A DNA stretch of 64,000 nt, taken from Roseisolibacter agri (GTDB lineage Bacteria > Gemmatimonadota > Gemmatimonadetes > Gemmatimonadales > Gemmatimonadaceae). A model generated the notes under the pieces. That model was not told the DNA's origin. It was given only the letters and a program-made list of their open reading frames with translations, and did no database searches. Made by a program: the position numbers and the translations under genes. The stretch is from contig NZ_BRXS01000006.1 in NCBI RefSeq assembly GCF_030159095.1, positions 310,001 through 374,000 of the forward strand, written 5' to 3'. Below are positions 58,875 to 64,000 of the stretch, one piece after another (the stretch's first letter is position 1; the number at the start of each line of letters is the position of its first letter).

Positions 58875-59609
58875 TCAGTCCTCGACGTCGGCCTCGAGAT
58901 CGTCGAAGGCCGCCTCGTCGTCCGCAGCCGCATCCAGCACGCGCGCCATCACGCGACGGATGACGTCGGAGTCGTGGCCGCGGCGCGCGAGGTAGCCGTA
59001 CAGCCGTCGGCGGCGCGTCGCCGCGTCCTCGGCGCCGAGGCTCCGCAGCTTCTTGCGGGCGGACGCTTCGGCCAGCGCCTCCTCGTCCACCGATTCGTCG
59101 GCGAACACCTCCGCCACGGCCTCGTCGACGACGTCGCGCGCGACGCCCTTCTGCGCCAGGACCTGCGACACGCGGCGGCGGGAGTCGCCGCGACCGCTCA
59201 CGCGCGACCGCGCCACCTGCCGCGCGTACGACGCGTCGTCGATGAGCCCCGCATCGCTCAGGCGCGCCAGCGCGGATGCCACGTACGCCTCGGGCTCCCC
59301 GCGCTGCTTCAGCTTCCGCCCCAGCTCCTTGGCCGAGCGTCCCTGGACCGCCAGCAGCCCGATCGCGCGGTCATAGGTCGCCAGCTCGGCCGCCGCGTCC
59401 GCGAGACGCCGCCCCGCGGGCTCGTCCAGCACGCTCCCGACCCGCAGCGACAGCCGCTCCACGATCTCCACCGACACGACCGCTGCCGGCTTGCCGTCCA
59501 CCGCCACGTCGAACCGCCCCGGCCGTCGCGACGCCGCGGCGATCGCCGTCACCACGCCGACGATCGGCGGCCGCTCCTCGGTGGTCCCGACCGGTCTCCT
59601 CGCTCTCAT
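58875..59609 (-). CDS. recX: RecA regulatory protein RecX
   Basis: A 244-residue RecX, which binds RecA filaments and limits their activity. The C-terminal two thirds carry the three-helix RecX repeats: AIGLLAVQGRSAKELGRKLK, LIDDASYARQVARSRVSGRG and DSDVIRRVMARVLD. The N-terminal 60 residues (VVTAIAAASRRPGRFDVAVD) are the extension seen in many long RecX proteins. ATG 59609 has GAGGAG 8 bases upstream. It lies downstream of recA, separated by a hairpin, in the usual order. Confidence 0.9.
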   Translation of the reverse strand: MRARRPVGTTEERPPIVGVVTAIAAASRRPGRFDVAVDGKPAAVVSVEIVERLSLRVGSVLDEPAGRRLADAAAELATYDRAIGLLAVQGRSAKELGRKLKQRGEPEAYVASALARLSDAGLIDDASYARQVARSRVSGRGDSRRRVSQVLAQKGVARDVVDEAVAEVFADESVDEEALAEASARKKLRSLGAEDAATRRRRLYGYLARRGHDSDVIRRVMARVLDAAADDEAAFDDLEADVED

Positions 59610-59743
59610 CCGACCGCTCCTCGTTTCTCCACACCCCCAAAGCACGCGTCGCCGAGTGGGTCGGCGGGTCGTCGGAGATTCCGGGCTCCGCCGCCCCAGC
59701 CCGCCCCATTCGGCGACGCTGATCGTGCACTTCCGCGTACTGC

Positions 59744-59770
59744 CGGGGCGACGGCAGACCCGTCGCCCCG
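59744..59770 (-). terminator. Terminator-like hairpin after recA
   Basis: CGGGGCGACGG (59744-59754) and CCGTCGCCCCG (59760-59770) make a perfect 11-bp stem with a 5-base loop, only 8 bases past the recA stop. No T-tract is visible. It would separate recA from recX transcription. The 169-base gap 59610-59778 holds nothing else. Confidence 0.55.
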
Positions 59771-59778
59771 CTCCGAGC

Positions 59779-60816
59779 TCAGTCCTCGGCGCCCTCGGCG
59801 TCCTGCCCCTCGGCGCCGATCCCGAGCACGCCCTTCACCTTGACCTCGACCTCGGCCATCAGCGCGGGGTTGTCCTTCAGGAACATCTTGGCGTTCTCGC
59901 GGCCCTGGCCGATGCGCTGGCCCTGGTAGCTGTACCAGGCACCCGACTTCTCGATGATCGCCGCCTCGCTGGCGATGTCGAGCACGAGCGACGCGTGGCT
60001 GATGCCCTCCGCGTACATGATGTCGAACTCGGCCTGCTTGAACGGCGGCGCGACCTTGTTCTTCACCACCTTCACGCGGACGTGCGAGCCCACCACGTCC
60101 TCCTTGTCCTTCACCGGGCCGATGCGGCGGATGTCGAGACGGACCGAGGCGTAGAACTTCAGCGCCTTGCCGCCCGTCGTCGTCTCCGGGTTGCCGAACA
60201 TGACGCCGATCTTCTCACGCAGCTGGTTGATGAAGATCACCGCCGTGTTCGAGCGCGCGATCGCGCCGGTCAGCTTGCGGAGCGCCTGGCTCATGAGGCG
60301 CGCCTGCAGGCCGACGTGGCTGTCGCCCATGTCGCCCTCGATCTCGGCCTTCGGCACGAGCGCCGCCACCGAGTCGACCACCACGACGTCCACCGCGCCC
60401 GAGCGCACCAGGATGTCGCAGATCTCGAGCGCCTGCTCACCCGTGTCGGGCTGCGAGATCAGCAGCGCCTCGACGTCCACGCCCAGCTTGCGCGCATACT
60501 CGGTGTCGAGCGCATGCTCGGCATCGATGTACGCCGCCACGCCACCCTGCTTCTGCGCGTTGGCGACGACGTGGAGACAGAGCGTCGTCTTACCCGACGA
60601 CTCCGGCCCGTAGATCTCGGTGATGCGGCCCTTCGGGATGCCGCCGATGCCGACCGCGGCATCGAGGTTGATCGCGCCCGTCGGGATCGACGCCACCTTC
60701 ACCTTGGTGTCGTTCCCGAGGCGCATGATGGACCCCTTCCCGCAGTTCTTCTCGATCTGCGCGATGGCCAGGTTCAGCGCCTTCTTCTTGTCGTCCGTGC
60801 TCACCGTCGTCGCCAT
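59779..60816 (-). CDS. recA: Recombinase RecA
   Basis: A 345-residue RecA with every classical motif: Walker A GPESSGKT (70-77), [20 protein letters not shown], the L1/L2 regions ([20 protein letters not shown] and [18 protein letters not shown]), Walker [11 protein letters not shown] and the MAW-type [11 protein letters not shown]. It catalyses strand exchange and induces the SOS response by triggering LexA self-cleavage. The ATG at 60816 is preceded by GGGTGGGCGAG. A promoter is placed at 60926-60954. Confidence 0.98.
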   Translation of the reverse strand: MATTVSTDDKKKALNLAIAQIEKNCGKGSIMRLGNDTKVKVASIPTGAINLDAAVGIGGIPKGRITEIYGPESSGKTTLCLHVVANAQKQGGVAAYIDAEHALDTEYARKLGVDVEALLISQPDTGEQALEICDILVRSGAVDVVVVDSVAALVPKAEIEGDMGDSHVGLQARLMSQALRKLTGAIARSNTAVIFINQLREKIGVMFGNPETTTGGKALKFYASVRLDIRRIGPVKDKEDVVGSHVRVKVVKNKVAPPFKQAEFDIMYAEGISHASLVLDIASEAAIIEKSGAWYSYQGQRIGQGRENAKMFLKDNPALMAEVEVKVKGVLGIGAEGQDAEGAED

Positions 60817-60925
60817 ACTCTCGCCCACCCTTTTGATGTCGTGAAAACGCTGTGGCCACCGGGGGCAATGTACGCCGAGCGGCCCATGGCCGGCGACGGA
60901 AATCGGCACCCCGAAGAACCCGAAC

Positions 60926-60954
60926 AAATTACGAAGATTGCGCCCCGAGATCAA
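60926..60954 (-). promoter_or_regulatory. Putative recA promoter with adjacent GTTC direct repeat
   Basis: TTGATC (60949-60954, 4 of 6) and TAATTT (60926-60931) are 17 bases apart on the minus strand. Directly downstream, over the expected start site, lies GTTCGGGTTC (complement of 60916-60925), a GTTC repeat with 2-base spacing that could be an SOS operator. The -35 overlaps the last codons of yraN. Confidence 0.45.
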
Positions 60955-61409
60955 GCACGGGATGGCACCTGGAAGGCGTCCGCGACGTGCCGGACGCGCA
61001 CCGCCGGCCCCTCGCCCGCCCCCGCTTGCGCCGGCGGGAGGACTACCCCGACGACGTCGAATCGGTACGCGTCCCCGGCCCGTCCGTGCCGGTCGATCCA
61101 GACGTTGGCGCTCCGGACCAGCTCGCGCTGCTTCCGCCACCGGACCGCCTCGATCGGGTCGCCGAACGCGAGCCCGCGCCGCGCCTTCACCTCCACGAAC
61201 GCGACCAGCGTCCCGAGGCGTGCCACCAGGTCCAGGTCGCGGTGCCCCGACCGGAAGCGGCGCGCCAGGATCTCCCAGCCGCCCCGCTCCAGCCACCGCG
61301 CGGCCACCCGCTCCCCGAGCACCCCGACGGCCTGCCGGCGGTCGGACTTGCGGCCGGGCTCGCGGCCGGGCTCGCGGCGAGCGGCGGATGGACGGGGCGC
61401 GGTCGACAT
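60951..61409 (-). CDS. yraN: YraN/UPF0102-family nuclease-like protein
   Basis: A 152-residue protein of the UPF0102 family, which has a restriction-endonuclease-like fold. [40 protein letters not shown] (D-L-D active-site region) and [20 protein letters not shown] (the E-V-K motif) are typical. The first 27 residues are a basic, repeat-like leader ([10 protein letters not shown]). A -10-like TATCGT ends 6 bases before the ATG. Confidence 0.87.
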   Translation of the reverse strand: MSTAPRPSAARREPGREPGRKSDRRQAVGVLGERVAARWLERGGWEILARRFRSGHRDLDLVARLGTLVAFVEVKARRGLAFGDPIEAVRWRKQRELVRSANVWIDRHGRAGDAYRFDVVGVVLPPAQAGAGEGPAVRVRHVADAFQVPSRA

Positions 61410-61415
61410 GGGCCC

Positions 61416-61421
61416 ACGATA
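61416..61421 (-). promoter_or_regulatory. Possible -10 box of yraN
   Basis: TATCGT (4 of 6) on the minus strand ends 6 bases before the ATG at 61409, again predicting a leaderless transcript. No recognisable -35. Confidence 0.3.
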
Positions 61422-61482
61422 CCGCCGCGCGGTCCGCCTACCGTGCCGCCGCGACGCAGGCCGGCACCGGACGCCGCGAGGC

Positions 61483-62256
61483 TCAGAGCGTGGCGCGCGC
61501 GGCGAGCATGGCCGCGGGATCGTCGCTGATGATCCCCGCGATCCCCGAGCGCCAGAGCCGGAGCGCGACCGCGGGGTCGTTCACCGTCCAGACGTGGACG
61601 GGCACGGCGAGCGGGCGAAGGGCCGCCGCGAAGCGCGCGACGGGCAGCGGGAGGCCGTAGTAGCCCAGCGGCACGCACACGGCGCGATACGGCACGGCGC
61701 GCGGCCGCAGCCCCGCCGTCGTCGCCAGCAGACGCGCCACGTCCCCCCGGCTGCTCCCGATCGCGATCCCGGAGTCGCGGAAGGGCGCGAGCGCGGCGCC
61801 GTCGAACGCGTCGACGACCGCGCGCGCCTGTGCGCCGTGGCGCTCGAGCACTGCGCGGACCGCCGGTGCCGCCGACGGCACCTTGATCTCGATCAGCACC
61901 GGCATGTCCGGGAAGCGCCCGAGCAGCTCGTCGAGGGTCGGGACGCCGATGCCGCGCTCGCGATACGGGAAGGTGCGGCCGCCGTCCGTGGTGAAGCGGC
62001 AGCCCGCGTCGCACGCGGCCAGCTCCCGCGAGGTGCGCGTTGCGAGGCGGCCCGAGAGCGCCGTCGTGCGGTCGAGCGTCGGGTCGTGGTGCACGACCGG
62101 AACGCCGTCCGACGCCAGGTGCACGTCGAACTCCAGCGCGTCGACGCCGAGCGCGACGGCCTGCGCGAACGCTTCGAGCGTGTTCTCGGGCGCGTGCGCG
62201 CGGTTGCCGCGGTGCGCCACCACCGGCCGGCGCGACGGGTCGAGGATCGGGTGCAC
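61483..62256 (-). CDS. Glycerophosphodiester phosphodiesterase
   Basis: A 257-residue GDPD TIM-barrel enzyme hydrolysing glycerophosphodiesters to glycerol 3-phosphate and an alcohol. PVVAHRGNRAHAPENTLEAF holds the catalytic His and the metal-binding Glu, ALEFDVHLASDGVPVVHHDP the E-x-D and second catalytic His, and MPVLIEIK the following Glu. VHVWTVNDPAVALRLWRSGI closes the barrel. No signal peptide, so cytoplasmic. Start is GTG 62256. Confidence 0.92.
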   Translation of the reverse strand: MHPILDPSRRPVVAHRGNRAHAPENTLEAFAQAVALGVDALEFDVHLASDGVPVVHHDPTLDRTTALSGRLATRTSRELAACDAGCRFTTDGGRTFPYRERGIGVPTLDELLGRFPDMPVLIEIKVPSAAPAVRAVLERHGAQARAVVDAFDGAALAPFRDSGIAIGSSRGDVARLLATTAGLRPRAVPYRAVCVPLGYYGLPLPVARFAAALRPLAVPVHVWTVNDPAVALRLWRSGIAGIISDDPAAMLAARATL

Positions 62257-62278
62257 GGTGGGAGGCGGGTGGGCGATG

Positions 62279-62324
62279 CGACCGCGGGGCGGCGCGCCGG
62301 CATCGGCGCGCCGCCCCGCGGTCG
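62279..62324 (-). terminator. Strong 20-bp hairpin downstream of the TonB receptor gene
   Basis: 62279-62298 pairs perfectly with 62305-62324 around a 6-base loop (GGCATC). It is 15 bases past the receptor stop codon on the minus strand and before the GDPD gene. The stem is almost pure GC and no T-run follows. Confidence 0.65.
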
Positions 62325-62339
62325 TCCGTCAGTGGGCGA

Positions 62340-64000
62340 TCAGAACGAGTACTGCAGGCGCGTCATGATCACGCGGCCGATCGCCGCCGTGCCGGCGAAC
62401 GTCGGCACCTCGTTGTCGAGGACGTTCGAGCCGTTGAGCGACCAGAGCACGCGCTTGCCGTTGACGAGGAAGCGGTAGTTGATGCCCGCGTCCAGCAGCA
62501 TGTTCACCGGCACCGCGTCGTACTGGAAGTTCGTCGGGCCGCCCGCCGTCGGGTTCGGGAGCGGGAAGTTGACGCCCGACGCGTACACGCCCGAGTTCAC
62601 CGGGAACGCGTTCGCGTAGCGGCCGCGCAGCTCCCAGCCGAAGCCGCGGTCGGCCGGCGCCTGCATGCGCACCGCGAGCGACGCGGTGTAGTCCGGCGCG
62701 TTCAGCATCAGCGCGCGACCATCCGCGCCGCGCACGTCCTCGAACACCTTGTCGCTGATGCGGCTGAAGGTGGCCGCGGCCGAGAGGCGGTCGGTGAACA
62801 GGTAGTCGAAGGCGACGTCCGTGCCCCAGAGGTTGACCTTCTTGTCGAGCGTCTGGTACGTCGCGAGGATGTCGACCGCGTTCGTGTTGCCGTTCGCGAA
62901 CGTCACCAGGCCGACCGGCACCGCCGCCAGCGTCGGCGCGAGCGCCGCGGCGATCGCCTGCGCCTGCGCCGCCGGCAGTCCGGCGCCGCCCGCGGCCTGC
63001 GGCGTCGCGAGGCGCGTGCCGATGTACGCGCCGAGCGCCTGGCCGCTGAAGAAGACGTTCGGGGTCGCGAGGCCGGCGGGCGTGCCGACGTCGCCGCGCT
63101 CCTGCGACCAGAGGTCGATCGCGAGCCGCGCGCGCGTGCCGAGCAGGCCCTTGTAGCCCAGCTCGTACGTCGTGTTGTACGAGGCCTCGAGCGGCTTGAT
63201 GTCGCGGAACTCCGACGGCGCGCGGTTCACCGTGCCCGGATCGTTGATGAACGCGATGCGGGTGCCGACGTCCGCCGCGGCCGGCGACTGCGCGCGAAGG
63301 AAGCCCACGATCTGCGCGGCCTGCGCGGCCGCCGTCGCCTGGGGCAGCCCCTGCGCGACGAACGCCTGCGTGAGCGAGGTCGTGATGCGCGGCGCGAGGG
63401 CGGTCAGCGTGCCCTGGTAGGCGAGGTTCGCCGACGCGGGCACGAACGCGCCGTTGTTCGGCAGGAAGGGCGAGCGCATGCAGATGCCGCCCGTCGCGAC
63501 GCCCGTGCAGCCGCGCTCGTACTGCCACCCCTCCTTGGGCGGGTTGCCGCGCGCGCGCACGTTGTATGGCAGGCCGCCGACGTTCGACTGCTGCGGCAGG
63601 TCGAGGAAGAACGAGAAGTTCGCCGGCGTCTGGAACGCGCGGTTGTACGTCGCGCGCAGATTGTGGTTCTCCGTCGGCTTGAACACGAGCGCCGCGCGGG
63701 GCGACACCTGCGTCCCCTCGATCTGGTCGTTCTGGTCGACGCGCAGCGCGCCGATGACGTCGAACTTGGACGTCACGCGCGTCGTGGACTGCACGTACGC
63801 ACCGATCTCGCGCACGTCGTCGACGTCCTCGTTGTTGCCGTTGATCGTGCGGCCCGTGCGCGGGTTGGTCATGATGTAGTCCGCGCCGTACAGGAACCGC
63901 TGGCGGTCGCCGCCGAGGTCGACGCCGTGCTGCAGCTGCGCGGCGAAGACGCGCGACTGGTCGACGATCGGCACGCCCGTGCGCAGCAGGTAGGTGCCGC
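62340..64000 (-). CDS. TonB-dependent outer-membrane receptor (N-terminus outside window)
   Basis: About 553 residues of the C-terminal beta-barrel; the plug and signal peptide lie past the right edge, and the frame is open to base 64000 (GTYLLRTG then VPIVDQSR). Typical barrel features are GADYIMTNPRTGRTINGNNE, ALVFKPTENHNLRATYNRAF, ALFLDLP-like loops, alternating aromatic strands and the terminal strand RVIMTRLQYSF ending in Phe, the Bam recognition signature. Substrate unknown. The 20-bp hairpin follows the stop. Confidence 0.88.
   Translation of the reverse strand, partial: GTYLLRTGVPIVDQSRVFAAQLQHGVDLGGDRQRFLYGADYIMTNPRTGRTINGNNEDVDDVREIGAYVQSTTRVTSKFDVIGALRVDQNDQIEGTQVSPRAALVFKPTENHNLRATYNRAFQTPANFSFFLDLPQQSNVGGLPYNVRARGNPPKEGWQYERGCTGVATGGICMRSPFLPNNGAFVPASANLAYQGTLTALAPRITTSLTQAFVAQGLPQATAAAQAAQIVGFLRAQSPAAADVGTRIAFINDPGTVNRAPSEFRDIKPLEASYNTTYELGYKGLLGTRARLAIDLWSQERGDVGTPAGLATPNVFFSGQALGAYIGTRLATPQAAGGAGLPAAQAQAIAAALAPTLAAVPVGLVTFANGNTNAVDILATYQTLDKKVNLWGTDVAFDYLFTDRLSAAATFSRISDKVFEDVRGADGRALMLNAPDYTASLAVRMQAPADRGFGWELRGRYANAFPVNSGVYASGVNFPLPNPTAGGPTNFQYDAVPVNMLLDAGINYRFLVNGKRVLWSLNGSNVLDNEVPTFAGTAAIGRVIMTRLQYSF

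Noticed and set aside
54920-58963. Plus-strand open frame of 1347 codons opposite alaS and the two-repeat gene
   Set aside because: Longest frame in the window but only a GC-driven shadow, Arg/His/Asp-rich and without motifs, opposite a perfect AlaS.

Overview
The window is very GC-rich (around 72 percent by eye), almost free of non-coding space, and comes from a Gram-negative bacterium with an outer membrane: MlaE lipid transport, LPS heptose enzymes, Wza/Wzi-type capsule export proteins and a TonB-dependent receptor are all present. Composition, frequent GTG starts and general protein character suggest Gemmatimonadota, but that is an inference I could not test. No phage, insertion sequence or CRISPR array was seen.

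Layout. 1-2.2 kb: the end of an mlaE permease gene, an ADP-heptose pathway kinase (rfaE1-like), tRNA-Ile2(CAU) and tRNA-Val(CAC). 2.2-42.8 kb: a large surface-polysaccharide locus of about 31 genes in alternating operons. It holds a multi-SLBB export protein, two divergent Wzi-like proteins, two Wzx-like flippases, two Wzy/WaaL-like membrane proteins, two Wzz-like co-polymerases, a second Wza-like protein, two initiating sugar-phosphate transferases, seven glycosyltransferases, an AsnB-type amidotransferase, two methyltransferases and several nucleotide-sugar enzymes. The sugar genes fall into a UDP-bacillosamine-like set (pglC/D/E-like plus a chimeric pglF-like protein) and a dTDP-3-amino-sugar set (rmlA, an fdtB-like aminotransferase, two tandem fdtA-like isomerases, an acetyltransferase). 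42.8-54.6 kb: hflX, a WHy/LEA lipoprotein, rarA, a ZIP metal transporter, rmlD/rmlC, a CCA-adding enzyme, an L-2-hydroxyglutarate oxidase-like protein, asparaginase, an SDR and gmhA. 54.6-61.4 kb: alaS, a duplicated helical domain protein, recX, recA and yraN, i.e. the familiar recA-recX-alaS neighbourhood with one extra gene inserted. 61.5-64 kb: a glycerophosphodiesterase and a truncated TonB receptor.

How it fits together. Nucleotide sugars (dTDP-rhamnose, dTDP-3-amino-3,6-dideoxyhexose, bacillosamine-type UDP sugar, ADP-heptose) would feed glycosyltransferases on undecaprenyl carriers started by the two sugar-phosphate transferases. Two flippases, two polymerase/ligase-type proteins and two chain-length proteins suggest two glycans are made here, exported through Wza-like proteins and anchored by Wzi-like proteins. 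rmlB, hldD, gmhB and a canonical FlaA1/CapD-type 4,6-dehydratase were not found in the window.

The most unusual items are: a WbpM/PglF-like membrane N-terminus fused to an epimerase-type SDR; a Wzz protein whose C-terminal kinase domain lacks nucleotide-binding motifs; a six-repeat lipoprotein translationally coupled to a glycosyltransferase; tandem FdtA paralogues differing at an active-site histidine; a two-repeat protein with a QLSLGL tail between recX and alaS; 22 four-base stop/start overlaps; and several -10 boxes placed 6-9 bases before the start codon, suggesting leaderless mRNAs.
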